DNA from: Methanobacteriota archaeon
Lineage (GTDB): Archaea > Thermoplasmatota > Poseidoniia > Poseidoniales > Poseidoniaceae
NCBI GenBank assembly: GCA_018662715.1
Contig: JABJFP010000173.1
Coordinates: 1 to 16,967, forward strand
Length of the DNA stretch: 16,967 nt
Direction of reading: 5' to 3'
The translations under genes were made by a program, and so were the position numbers. The notes under the pieces are model-generated. The model was not told the DNA's origin. It did no database searches and saw nothing but the letters and a program-made list of their open reading frames with translations. This document shows positions 1 through 8,684 of this stretch, piece by piece (position 1 is the first letter of the stretch; each line of letters starts with the position of its first letter).

Positions 1-507
<507 letters not shown>

Positions 508-508
<1 letters not shown>

Positions 509-520
509 AAGCAACGCTTT
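508..520. other. Short inverted repeat between convergent genes
   Basis: AAAGC and GCTTT flank the three-base loop AAC in the 24-base gap between the two convergent genes. The five-pair stem is weak and has no clear T tract, so a terminator role is only a possibility. Confidence 0.25.
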
Positions 521-532
521 GTTGACCTTGCT

Positions 533-2281
533 TCATTCCTCTTGACGAAGACGGCCTACGACCTCTGATGGAAGGGATGTGACATCCTTCACGAGAGAAA
601 CAATCGCATCGATATCGTCATCGACCAGTGCATCAGCAAGATTCTTTCCTTTCTTGCGACCTCGCATAATTTGTAGAGCAATACTTACGCTTGTAACAAA
701 GATTAATGCGAGTTTGATCAGTCCCTCGCTTCCATCTCTGCCCACGACGTAAACGAGTAGCATGTAGAATGAAACGATGAATGTGCTAATGATCATTATA
801 GGGAATCCTGCCTTGAAAAATTCGTTGAACGAGATGGGGTAGCCTGCTTCTTCAGCCATTCCCGCCGTAACTACGTTTGCTGATGCACCAATGAGGGTTC
901 CGTTACCACCCAAGCACGCTCCGAAGGCCAGGGCCCAAATCAACGGACTCAGAAGATAATCACCCAAGTTATGCGAGATTTGCAGAACGATGGGAATCAT
1001 CGTTGCCGTGTAAGGTATGTTATCGATAAATGCGGATGCAACGGCTGAGACCCAGAGAACGATGAGAATGGCTGCTGCAAGGCGCAAGGTTTGACCTTCA
1101 GGCGTGTCGTCTCCGAAGTATGCAATCGCCTTCTCAACGTATTCGCCAATGAATGCGATGACTTGTAGTTCTTGTAAAGAATGGACCAACACAAACAGTC
1201 CCGCGAAAAAGAGTAGAGTAGCCCATTCTACCTTTTCGAGGGGTTCTTCAAGTTCGTGACGGTCTGTTGCGAGAAGCATCAAAACCGCACCAACGAGGGC
1301 AATCCATGAAACTGCGATATGAGTGATTGGGTGAAGGAAGAAATTTATGATAACGAGTACAAGAATTGTTCCACTAACCTTGAGCATGGCAGGGTCTTTT
1401 ATCCCATACTTTGCCTCTAATTCTGCAACATCTCTAACCCGAGTACCGGAAAACTCCTCTCTGTAGAACCACTTGATGAACATAAACGAAGGAACAACAG
1501 TCATGAGAATTCCAGGGGCCATTTCAATAATGAAATCGTTGAATGTCACACCTTGGTCGATCATAGCTTGGCTGAAACCAGTTCCGTCGGGGGATTTAGC
1601 GTTTTCAATGGCTGATTTAGACAGACCAGAACCGATCATGATGTTTGGAGGATCACCAATCATGGTTGCTGCACCACCGATATTAGAAAACAAAACCTCA
1701 GAGATGAGAATCGGAATGGGCTTCAAGTCCAATACCTTCGCCAGTTGGATCGTGACTGGCGTCAAGAGCAACATGGTTGTCACGTTGTCTAGGAAAGCCG
1801 AAAGAACGGCAGTTACTGAGCAAAGGATGACGACGAGCGTCCAAATCGAACCTCCGCTTTTCTTGTAAGCAAGGACTGCAAAATATTCGAACACTCCGGT
1901 GTGTGAGAGAATACCAACCATCACCATCATACCGAGGAGCAGCCCAATGGTTTCCCAATCAATCATTGTCGTAACTTGTGCTAGAGAAAGAGCGGCTTCA
2001 TCAGTGTAGTAATTGAGGGCAAGCATAGCCGCCAAACCACCAACAGCGGCAGCCAATGTACGATGAATGACCTCTGTAATAATGAGAGCATAAACTCCGA
2101 TAAGAATAGCGAGACCGACCCATACTGCCTGAGTCTCAAGACCCTCAGTGATGTGCAAATTGAGGTCAATGCCCCCGCCGCCACCTGCACGAGAGGAGCC
2201 GACATAAATCATCGAGCCTACAAAAATCAAAAGTCCGAACGAGATGCTCCGACTCTTATTGGAAAATAGATTTGAGTTCAT
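533..2281 (-). CDS. ArsB/NhaD-family (SLC13-like) membrane ion transporter
   Basis: This is a polytopic inner-membrane transporter of the ion transporter superfamily that includes NhaD Na+/H+ antiporters, ArsB arsenite permeases and the P protein. It is 582 residues from the ATG at 2281, with roughly a dozen hydrophobic helices. The internally duplicated family motifs are clear: AFLDNVTT (about 162-169) pairs with AFIDNIPYTATM (about 417-428), and GGAATMIGDPPNIMIG (about 202-217) pairs with GACLGGNGTLIGASANV (about 454-470). The N-terminus is a hydrophobic leader followed by a run of five Gly. A cytoplasmic tail with a basic start (about 541-582) ends the protein. A TTG codon at 2308 would add nine residues, but it sits inside an inverted repeat, so I prefer the ATG. 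The substrate cannot be read from sequence: Na+/H+ exchange is likely in a marine cell, while arsenite or dicarboxylate transport is less likely. It is the last gene of the minus-strand run, 63 bases after the YhbY gene. Confidence 0.9.
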   Translation of the reverse strand: MNSNLFSNKSRSISFGLLIFVGSMIYVGSSRAGGGGGIDLNLHITEGLETQAVWVGLAILIGVYALIITEVIHRTLAAAVGGLAAMLALNYYTDEAALSLAQVTTMIDWETIGLLLGMMVMVGILSHTGVFEYFAVLAYKKSGGSIWTLVVILCSVTAVLSAFLDNVTTMLLLTPVTIQLAKVLDLKPIPILISEVLFSNIGGAATMIGDPPNIMIGSGLSKSAIENAKSPDGTGFSQAMIDQGVTFNDFIIEMAPGILMTVVPSFMFIKWFYREEFSGTRVRDVAELEAKYGIKDPAMLKVSGTILVLVIINFFLHPITHIAVSWIALVGAVLMLLATDRHELEEPLEKVEWATLLFFAGLFVLVHSLQELQVIAFIGEYVEKAIAYFGDDTPEGQTLRLAAAILIVLWVSAVASAFIDNIPYTATMIPIVLQISHNLGDYLLSPLIWALAFGACLGGNGTLIGASANVVTAGMAEEAGYPISFNEFFKAGFPIMIISTFIVSFYMLLVYVVGRDGSEGLIKLALIFVTSVSIALQIMRGRKKGKNLADALVDDDIDAIVSLVKDVTSLPSEVVGRLRQEE

Positions 2282-2305
2282 GACGAAGCCCCGATTATTC
2301 CTACC

Positions 2306-2324
2306 CAAAGGGATTCTCCCTTTG
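2306..2324. promoter_or_regulatory. Perfect 7-bp inverted repeat upstream of the transporter
   Basis: CAAAGGG and CCCTTTG flank the five-base loop ATTCT in the 63-base gap between the YhbY stop (2345) and the transporter ATG (2281). The near arm ends 24 bases before the ATG. No T tract follows on the minus strand, so a repressor operator or an RNA hairpin controlling the downstream gene is as likely as a terminator for the upstream genes. The structure is seen directly; the function is inferred. Confidence 0.45.
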
Positions 2325-2344
2325 ACCGTTTGCCTATGGCCTAT

Positions 2345-2611
2345 TTAGGACCGCCACAATACGCCGATGTTGCCACGCTGTAACACAAGGGTAGATTTGG
2401 TTTCATTTGCGATGTAAGACCAGACCTCGGAACGTTGCTCTCGTTCAAATAATCCTTTGTTCATCTTGACTTTGACAAGTTCTCGGGACTTCAATTGGTT
2501 AACAACCTCTTCAATGACTGTATCTGTTAGTCCAGATTTACCAATGCGAACACTAGGATGAAATTCTCGTGATTTGGCTTGTTTGAGTACACGGTCAGGA
2601 ACAGAAGACAT
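2345..2611 (-). CDS. CRS1-YhbY domain RNA-binding protein
   Basis: This 88-residue protein is a single CRS1-YhbY (CRM) domain, the usual size for the stand-alone form. The family has an IF3-C-like alpha-beta fold, binds RNA and associates with ribosome assembly in bacteria. The diagnostic loop VRIGKSGLTD (about 21-30) carries the GxxG signature (Gly24 to Gly27). Helical segments VIEEVVNQLKSRELVKVKMN and the closing strand STLVLQRGNIGVLWR fit the family order. Its ATG shares one base with the stop of the RNase P gene (TAATG), so the two are probably translationally coupled. A strong ribosome binding site lies at 2618-2624. A role in rRNA or tRNA precursor handling fits the neighbour but is inference. 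Confidence 0.9.
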   Translation of the reverse strand: MSSVPDRVLKQAKSREFHPSVRIGKSGLTDTVIEEVVNQLKSRELVKVKMNKGLFEREQRSEVWSYIANETKSTLVLQRGNIGVLWRS

Positions 2612-2958
2612 TACAATTCACCTCGTTGGAGTCGATGGTGCTTAGGACCGCCACCAAACCGCCGAATCGTCCCACACTTAAGACAGGTAGTAGTCCGCTG
2701 TCCCGCAAGAATACGGACTCGAACACGGCCAGAGACTGAATGTGCAGCCCAGCATTTCCTGCATACAAGGTGACGGGAATGCCTTGGAAGTGAGAGCCGG
2801 TGTCGCCGTGAGACTTTCATCAGGTGGACCGCTGCTGAATCAACGACATCGATGGAGTGTTCCGATGGGTTGGCGAGAATACCGATCAAATGAGTTTGTG
2901 CTACAACTGCCGCTGCTCCTCGCTGTTGGCGTGAACTTCTGCGACGGTTTCGGGCCAT
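2611..2958 (-). CDS. rnp4: Ribonuclease P protein component 4 (Rpr2/Rpp21)
   Basis: This is a 115-residue protein subunit of archaeal RNase P, the RNA-protein enzyme that removes 5' leaders from tRNA precursors. In the known archaeal enzyme it pairs with Rnp1 (Rpp29) and helps the RNA bind substrate. The C-terminal half holds a zinc ribbon with CRKC (Cys66, Cys69) and CLKC (Cys92, Cys95). The segment between the knuckles is basic (VSGRVRVRILAGQ), and the tail TIRRFGGGPKHHR is also basic. The N-terminus is Arg-rich (MARNRRRSSRQQRG) and about 60 residues of helix precede the ribbon, as in the family. The gene starts 11 bases after the adenylate kinase stop and overlaps the YhbY start by one base, which makes a small RNA-processing unit. 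Confidence 0.92.
   Translation of the reverse strand: MARNRRRSSRQQRGAAAVVAQTHLIGILANPSEHSIDVVDSAAVHLMKVSRRHRLSLPRHSRHLVCRKCWAAHSVSGRVRVRILAGQRTTTCLKCGTIRRFGGGPKHHRLQRGEL
2618..2624 (-). promoter_or_regulatory. Ribosome binding site of the YhbY gene
   Basis: On the minus strand GAGGTGA lies six bases before the ATG at 2611 and inside the end of the RNase P gene. It matches the consensus complementary to the 3' end of archaeal 16S rRNA, and it supports reinitiation at the TAATG overlap. Confidence 0.7.
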
Positions 2959-2969
2959 TCTTCAAAGCC

Positions 2970-3596
2970 TCAGTTCAACAGTTCTAACAAGTCTTCAGTG
3001 ATCTCTGCGATATCTCTATCCCCATTTACTGGGTGAAAGAGACCAATTCCATCATACCAATCAGCCAAAGGTGAAGTTTGCTCGTGGTAAGCATTCAGAC
3101 GGGTAAGGACAGTGTCTGCATTGTCATCTTTCCTACGCTTTTCTACGTAGGAGCCACATGAGCAGCCACTTGAGGGTACTGGATTGAATGTATCATGGTA
3201 AACAATACCGCAGGTTCCACAGGTTGAACGTCCACAAATTCGTTCTACAATTCGCTCATCGGGAACCTCAATGGCAAGAACATGGGTGATCTCAGTAAGA
3301 TTTTGCAGCGCTTCTGCTTGAGGAATTGTACGGGGGAATCCATCAAACATTACCCCGTTCACTGCATCAGCATGGGTGATACGGTCCTCAATCAATCCCA
3401 AGATAACGTCATCTGGAACAAGAGCACCACGGTCCATGTAGGATTTAGCTTCCAATCCAATTGGACTTCCTTCCTTGACTGCGGCTCTCAGCATGTCCCC
3501 GGTCGAAACCTGAGGGAGGCCGGTATGCTCCATGATTCGTTGTGCTTGAGTGCCTTTTCCCGCCCCTGGAGGTCCAAAGAGTACAATGCTGCCCAT
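2970..3596 (-). CDS. adk: Adenylate kinase, long form with a Cys-bearing LID
   Basis: The enzyme catalyses ATP + AMP to 2 ADP in the cytosol. The 208 residues fit the long bacterial-type family. The P-loop GPPGAGKGT is at about 8-16, the AMP-binding segment STGDMLR at 31-37, and GFPRT at about 86-90. The LID runs over about 121-158, with YHDTFNP and RRKDD, and RLNAYHEQTSPL follows at about 166-177. The LID carries Cys126, Cys129, Cys145 and Cys147, where zinc-binding LIDs usually have C-x2-C, about 16 residues, then C-x2-C/D. Here the second pair is C-x-C, so zinc binding is likely but its geometry would be unusual. The gene follows the subtilase by 41 bases and precedes the RNase P gene by 11. 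There is no clear ribosome binding site before the ATG. Confidence 0.96.
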   Translation of the reverse strand: MGSIVLFGPPGAGKGTQAQRIMEHTGLPQVSTGDMLRAAVKEGSPIGLEAKSYMDRGALVPDDVILGLIEDRITHADAVNGVMFDGFPRTIPQAEALQNLTEITHVLAIEVPDERIVERICGRSTCGTCGIVYHDTFNPVPSSGCSCGSYVEKRRKDDNADTVLTRLNAYHEQTSPLADWYDGIGLFHPVNGDRDIAEITEDLLELLN

Positions 3597-3637
3597 GGTT
3601 AGCCTAGGGCATCATCCCTTTCAAGATTGACACGGAT

Positions 3638-6600
3638 TTATCCTTGACGCTGAAGCCATTGATGACCGTAATGCGTCCATTGTTCCATCGTCCAACCCGG
3701 CGGCAGGCCGTTTGGAGGCAGTGGAGGTCCTTGTGCAACAGGAATTGTTGGTTGAACAGGAGCGATGGGTTGCATTGGAAGCGGCAGAGGAGGCAAAGAT
3801 TTCTCAGGCGACGGCAGGCCTGACGGTGGCATTCCAGCCGGAGGCATTCCCGCAGGGGGTAGTCTCGCCCGTGGCATACCTGGTGGAAGACCGGAGGGCA
3901 CTGCTGCGGGAGCAGAAGGCAGGTCCATTGATTGCATGAGTGCTTTAGCAATCTCTTCTTGGCTGACTTCTCCACTTGTCAAGTCGTGAACTGCACTGCT
4001 GATGTCCAAAACTTCATCTCTCCTTGAACCCATGGTATCTGGATTGGTATGAGAATCGGGAGCCACAAGTTCCAATCCATCGTCTTGGAGCTCTCCTGAA
4101 CGCTTCACTCGACGAGCCACTACGGCCAAGGCGAGGAACACTACAGCAAAGAGAGACACCGTAACACCAGTAGACAGTCCACTAAGGAGGCCTTGGTTTC
4201 CAACTGCAGCCTGTGTGCTGGCTTCAAGAGCATATGTGGTGATCACTTCATCCCCAGACGAAACCGTTATGCTAAGAGAACCTATTGCCCTTGAAACATC
4301 TTCCTTGGGCGCAAGCGTAACGGTGAGAGTAACAGATTCACCGACTGCAAGTTCTGAAACCGATTCGGGAGAAACGGTGATGGTCCAATCATTTCTTAGA
4401 GCACCATTCTTATCCAACATCTCTGCATCAATGGTACCGGTGAATGGAATATTTCCATCATTCAAAAGAATAAAATTTTGGCTCGAGGAGCCGTCCCGAG
4501 AGATATCCTCTAGAGGCCTGATGGTCTCATCTTCAACTGTCAAATTGGCATATGTAGATTCTAAAACACCAACCGTGATCATCTGAGATGCTTCTGTGAA
4601 ACGACCCGCATTGGTCCCATTGACCGAGACAAGGAGTTCAAAGGAACTTGGAGAAGCGATCGCCTGAAGCGGTGGGATAAGACCGAGACGGACCACTTTT
4701 TCTTCCCGAGGTTCAATGTAAATAACAGGATTAGCGAAACCTACCGACCAGCCGTCTGGAGTTAGCCCATGTGTCCATTCCAAACCAAGTGCAGTATTTC
4801 CAGTATTTCTCAATGAAAATTCCCCGTAGGTAAATCGCTCGCTAATAGTGACGTCGAGTTGGCCGTTTTCGGGACCCGATAAACTGAGAGCCAATTCATC
4901 TCGGACAACAAGTTCAGTTACATTTGAACGGAAATTTGATGATGAACGCTCCGTTCGGATAGTAAAGGTGTTCGAATCACCTTCTGCAGCTGTGATTGGA
5001 ACTGTGAACACCAGCATAACAACGGTAGATTGACCCGGCGGAATGGTGAACCCTAGGGTGCGGGAATCGTTCTGGCCATCATGGCTTACCCGAATCGCCC
5101 AAAGAGGATTAGACGGTTGAACTCGTACATCCAACGCAACAGCAAGGTTGCCTGTGTTTTCTACTGTGAGATTCATGTACAACTTTTGCCCACTGTCAAC
5201 AGCATTATCGCTGGACAAGTGGGAGGGACCAACCCGTCCATCGTCGTCTTCAAGATGAACATCAAATGATTCTTGAGGCAATACTTCAATGGATACAATT
5301 TCAGTGAAATTCATGGTCAAGTCAGTAAACGAGGTCACGTAGCATGTTACTGTATCCGTGTCACCCGCAGCAGGAACACCGCCTGCTACCAGAGGCACTA
5401 TGATTCGAACCGCCATTGGTAAGTATTCCTGAATATTGAGGGGTTCAAAGTCCAGTTGTGATGAGTTAGAGCCGCCAAGCATGACTTGCCATCGGTGCTC
5501 TGAAAAACATTCCACACTGTATTGTGCTGGCGCATTCCCCGTGTTTTTGACGGAAATGGAGAAGAAACTAGACGCACCTGGCTCAGCCTCTAATCCATTC
5601 GTACCGGCAGCAACTACGCTCACTTGGTCCAATTGTTCAACAACAATGTAAATCCGTTGACTATGGGCAACAGTTGGTTGGAATTCATAACGTGCGGTAA
5701 TATCAACAACATAGGTGCCAGCACGAACATAGCGTGGGCTATCTGGGTTCGTTGTGAGGTCTGCATCGAGGTCTTCTAAGCGAAGATTAAGCGTGTTATT
5801 TGCATCCTCTGAGCCTTGTGCAGTAAGAATAAAATTAGTAGATTCGTCAAATGTTCGGCTCCACTGGTCTTGACTGGGAAGGAAAAAGTCTGCTCGTTCG
5901 GGAGAGGGGACTTGGACCATCGTGGAGGAAATGACGACTGATTGGTTTCCTGTTCCTTCGTGAAGGACTGCCAGTGGAATGTCAATTCCCGAGTCGTTGC
6001 GAACATCAAGAATCATGTTTGCGTTGGATTCACGTTCTTCTGTGGTTTCTGGCAGGTCACCGTTATCGTCTGCAACAACAACACGCACGCCCAACGCCAT
6101 AACTTCGACATCAAGAGTGTAAACGTTGTTGTCTGTTCCTGCATTGGCATCGTTCATTTCAACGACTTGATCGGTTGTATCAATTGAGATGCGAAGACTG
6201 TGAATGCCGGTAGTTGCGAATTGATGGTAAATTGTGATGGCGTCAAGTTGTCCAGGCTGCAAACCGTTTCGTGAGGCAGTGGTCAAAGTTTGCTGGGTCG
6301 TCAGGTCCTCAAAGAGAACATCAAAACCTACTGATTGAGAGGTACCTTGGTTTACCCATGCAATGCTGATGGCAATCAAATCGTTGCGAAGTGGATTGAC
6401 AGATGAAGGAACAATGCTTCCGTCAAAAACAGCGAGGTCTGCCTGTGGAGTCGGCGTAGCAACAGCCGACATAACTAGGCCAAAATCTTGGGTGGTTCCG
6501 CCACGATGAAGAACCTTTAGAATCCATTGACCTTGGCTGGCAGGAAGAGTACCTGCAGGTATACGAACACGTTCGACATTGTTGATATCATCAGCAGTTC

Positions 6601-8614
6601 CACCGGAAATTGATGAACCCGATGAGAAGTGATTCCCTATCCACTCAGCTCCGTTTGGGTCAACTAAAATCAAATCCATATTGTTGACCAAACGTGGTTG
6701 ATTTTGAGGTGCGTTTGCACTACCGGCTTCATCACTCCATGCAAGGGTAATATCGATGCCGTGAGATGGGTCAAGTGTAAACGAATAAAGAAGACCAAAT
6801 CCTGGAGAGAGCGGCTTGTTGTCGTCAAAGAAGGTGTTCAAAGGGGTTGTTCCATCCATCGGGAGAACAGTCCGTGACAGGTCAACTTGACCCCACCCTT
6901 CGTTTGCATTCGGGATATCTGGAGTTCCGAGGTCTTGGGCTCCGTTAATCATTGCAGCCTTCACAAGAGAACTGGAAGGAGAACTAACACCTGCTTGCTC
7001 TCGAATGAATTCACGAGTCAATGCGGCAACACCTGATGCGACAGCAGTGGCTTGGGATGTTCCGGACAATTGCATGTAATACGAGTTTCCTGTAGCATGA
7101 GAGCCTGTTAGGCAGGATGGGCCAGCTGGGAATTTCGCTTCCTCGGCTAACCCAGAACAGACACCGACTCCAGGGGCAACAAGGTCAGGCTTGATGCGCC
7201 CGTCAAGTGTAGGCCCATCGGAGGAAAAATTTGCGACCTCACCAGCGGCAACGGAGCCATCAGCACCCGTAGTGGATGCACCGATGGCGATCGTGTTTTT
7301 TGCCGTAGCAGGGGAAGTGATCTGAGAAGCACCTTGCCCACCGTTATCTCCAATTGAGAAGATCGGAGTCATATCCGAGCGGTCGTTTACAAACTGGTCA
7401 ACCGAACGTGCGTCGGCTGTATACTGACCGAAATTCCCGTTAAGTCCCCACGCATTTACGGCGATTCTTGCGGTCATTTGTTCCGCATCACGAAGAAGGT
7501 CGTAGATTGAGCCAATACGTCCGAATACTCCGGTCGGGTCGTGTTCAAGGGCGTACATCACCAAATTTGCACTTGGAGCAACCCCTCTCGCTGAAGAATC
7601 CCCAGATCCGTTTCCAACAACGGTTACAGCAATGTGAGTACCATGTCCTGAATTCGTGTCGTCAGGCGAGGGGTCAAGTCCAAACTGAGTGTATGTGGCC
7701 GCAACTCTTCCCGTCAAATCCGGGTGATTTTGGTCCAATCCAGTGTCTGTAACCGCAATCATTTCACCAGAACCATCAAGCGTGAATGTGGCGTTGTTGT
7801 TGACATCTTGAACCCCGGCGATTGACCAAGCAAGAGCGTTGTGAACACGAAGTTCAGCAGAGGGCTCGGTCCAAATGACTCGGCCATCATGAGCAATATT
7901 TCTGAGCAGCGTTAGGCCATCCCCCTCAGAGATGACTGCTCGACACAACCACGCATCGCACCATGCCTCTTCTGCTCCGTAGCGTACGAGGTCGGTTGCA
8001 AGCTCCGGATACCCACCGAATCCCAAATCAGATGCTGGAATCAATGTGATTGAGGGTGTAGTTATTCCGTCATGAATCAAGTCGGGTGCTAGTCTCCATT
8101 GCGGTTGTTGGTGCCCTATCCATCGGATGCGGTCGTCGTTTTCAAGCTGGACGAATGTATCCATTGGAGGAGAGGGAAGACGGACCAACCAACCTTCATC
8201 ATGGAAGAAGTCAAGCACCGTGAGGTCGTAATCTGTGTTCAGTGCTTGAAATGCGTCCCGGTTACCGTCGTGAAGTTGAACCATAGCTAGGCCGGTAAGG
8301 GCTGCGTCATTGTCTCGAGAAAATGAAGCAAGAACATCTGGGCCTTCGGAAAATAAAGGGTCGAAACTTCCAGCAGCCATGTGGATCATTCCTGTAGCAG
8401 GAGTCAACTCAACAGATACAAGGGATGCTTCAGGCATGGACCCCCACATCTCGGTTGCGAGCTCAAGACGTTCTTCTTCTGACATTTCTGGGGTCAAGAA
8501 AGAAGGAATTTCATTGAAGTTGGTATCTGTCTCGATTGGTTGTTCAAACATGGTTGATAGTGGGGTCAGCACCATGAGCGCCAAGACAAAAACAAAGCCA
8601 AGATTGGAGCGCAT
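3638..8614 (-). CDS. Membrane-anchored subtilase (S8) with Ig-like repeats and Pro-rich tail
   Basis: This 1658-residue secreted serine endopeptidase has an N-terminal signal sequence (about 2-20, FVFVLALMVLTPL) and a proregion to about 280. The subtilase domain spans about 282-580, with catalytic Asp290 (AVTDTGLD), His324 (SGHGTHIAV) and Ser520 (LSGTSQATAVASG). The loop GDNGGQG followed by SPATAKNTIAIGAS resembles KP-43-like subtilases but has Asp423 at the usual oxyanion Asn. A beta-barrel P-like domain follows (about 595-720), then a CARDB-like domain (about 724-838) and several further Ig-like beta-sandwiches to about 1470. One membrane helix lies at about 1478-1500, and a 158-residue tail follows that is first acidic, then Pro-rich, and ends with LPPGWTMEQWTHYGHQWL. 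The layout implies an outside-facing enzyme tethered to the membrane, probably for protein breakdown or surface maturation. It lies 70 bases after GAPDH. No ribosome binding site is evident. Confidence 0.93.
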   Translation of the reverse strand: MRSNLGFVFVLALMVLTPLSTMFEQPIETDTNFNEIPSFLTPEMSEEERLELATEMWGSMPEASLVSVELTPATGMIHMAAGSFDPLFSEGPDVLASFSRDNDAALTGLAMVQLHDGNRDAFQALNTDYDLTVLDFFHDEGWLVRLPSPPMDTFVQLENDDRIRWIGHQQPQWRLAPDLIHDGITTPSITLIPASDLGFGGYPELATDLVRYGAEEAWCDAWLCRAVISEGDGLTLLRNIAHDGRVIWTEPSAELRVHNALAWSIAGVQDVNNNATFTLDGSGEMIAVTDTGLDQNHPDLTGRVAATYTQFGLDPSPDDTNSGHGTHIAVTVVGNGSGDSSARGVAPSANLVMYALEHDPTGVFGRIGSIYDLLRDAEQMTARIAVNAWGLNGNFGQYTADARSVDQFVNDRSDMTPIFSIGDNGGQGASQITSPATAKNTIAIGASTTGADGSVAAGEVANFSSDGPTLDGRIKPDLVAPGVGVCSGLAEEAKFPAGPSCLTGSHATGNSYYMQLSGTSQATAVASGVAALTREFIREQAGVSSPSSSLVKAAMINGAQDLGTPDIPNANEGWGQVDLSRTVLPMDGTTPLNTFFDDNKPLSPGFGLLYSFTLDPSHGIDITLAWSDEAGSANAPQNQPRLVNNMDLILVDPNGAEWIGNHFSSGSSISGGTADDINNVERVRIPAGTLPASQGQWILKVLHRGGTTQDFGLVMSAVATPTPQADLAVFDGSIVPSSVNPLRNDLIAISIAWVNQGTSQSVGFDVLFEDLTTQQTLTTASRNGLQPGQLDAITIYHQFATTGIHSLRISIDTTDQVVEMNDANAGTDNNVYTLDVEVMALGVRVVVADDNGDLPETTEERESNANMILDVRNDSGIDIPLAVLHEGTGNQSVVISSTMVQVPSPERADFFLPSQDQWSRTFDESTNFILTAQGSEDANNTLNLRLEDLDADLTTNPDSPRYVRAGTYVVDITARYEFQPTVAHSQRIYIVVEQLDQVSVVAAGTNGLEAEPGASSFFSISVKNTGNAPAQYSVECFSEHRWQVMLGGSNSSQLDFEPLNIQEYLPMAVRIIVPLVAGGVPAAGDTDTVTCYVTSFTDLTMNFTEIVSIEVLPQESFDVHLEDDDGRVGPSHLSSDNAVDSGQKLYMNLTVENTGNLAVALDVRVQPSNPLWAIRVSHDGQNDSRTLGFTIPPGQSTVVMLVFTVPITAAEGDSNTFTIRTERSSSNFRSNVTELVVRDELALSLSGPENGQLDVTISERFTYGEFSLRNTGNTALGLEWTHGLTPDGWSVGFANPVIYIEPREEKVVRLGLIPPLQAIASPSSFELLVSVNGTNAGRFTEASQMITVGVLESTYANLTVEDETIRPLEDISRDGSSSQNFILLNDGNIPFTGTIDAEMLDKNGALRNDWTITVSPESVSELAVGESVTLTVTLAPKEDVSRAIGSLSITVSSGDEVITTYALEASTQAAVGNQGLLSGLSTGVTVSLFAVVFLALAVVARRVKRSGELQDDGLELVAPDSHTNPDTMGSRRDEVLDISSAVHDLTSGEVSQEEIAKALMQSMDLPSAPAAVPSGLPPGMPRARLPPAGMPPAGMPPSGLPSPEKSLPPLPLPMQPIAPVQPTIPVAQGPPLPPNGLPPGWTMEQWTHYGHQWLQRQG
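3825..3869. repeat. 15-base coding repeat in the subtilase tail
   Basis: Three imperfect 15-base units (GGTGGCATTCCAGCC, GGAGGCATTCCCGCA, GGGGGTAGTCTCGCC) lie in tandem. On the coding strand they give the pentapeptides PPAGM-PPAGM and a diverged copy in the Pro-rich cytoplasmic tail. The first two copies differ at only a few positions. Confidence 0.7.
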
Positions 8615-8684
8615 GTTTTAACGAACAGCACTCCACTTTTGAAGGATGCTCTTCTGTGCGTGAACAAATCAGTAGAGATGGGCA

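Noticed and set aside
1473..1868. 131-codon antisense frame inside the transporter
   Set aside because: It is the mirror of a strongly conserved membrane-protein coding region; its hydrophobic pattern is a by-product of the opposite strand.
2282..2308. TTG start for the transporter, nine codons upstream
   Set aside because: The TTG lies inside the 7-bp inverted repeat, whereas the ATG at 2281 begins a normal hydrophobic leader.
3127..3154. Inverted repeat TCCTACG/CGTAGGA in adenylate kinase as a regulatory site
   Set aside because: It is seven base pairs with an eight-base loop inside the LID coding region, which is common by chance and explained by coding sequence.
8615..8684. Possible tRNA or small RNA in the 70-base gap upstream of the subtilase
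   Set aside because: No cloverleaf arms, T-loop consensus or CCA end could be found on either strand.
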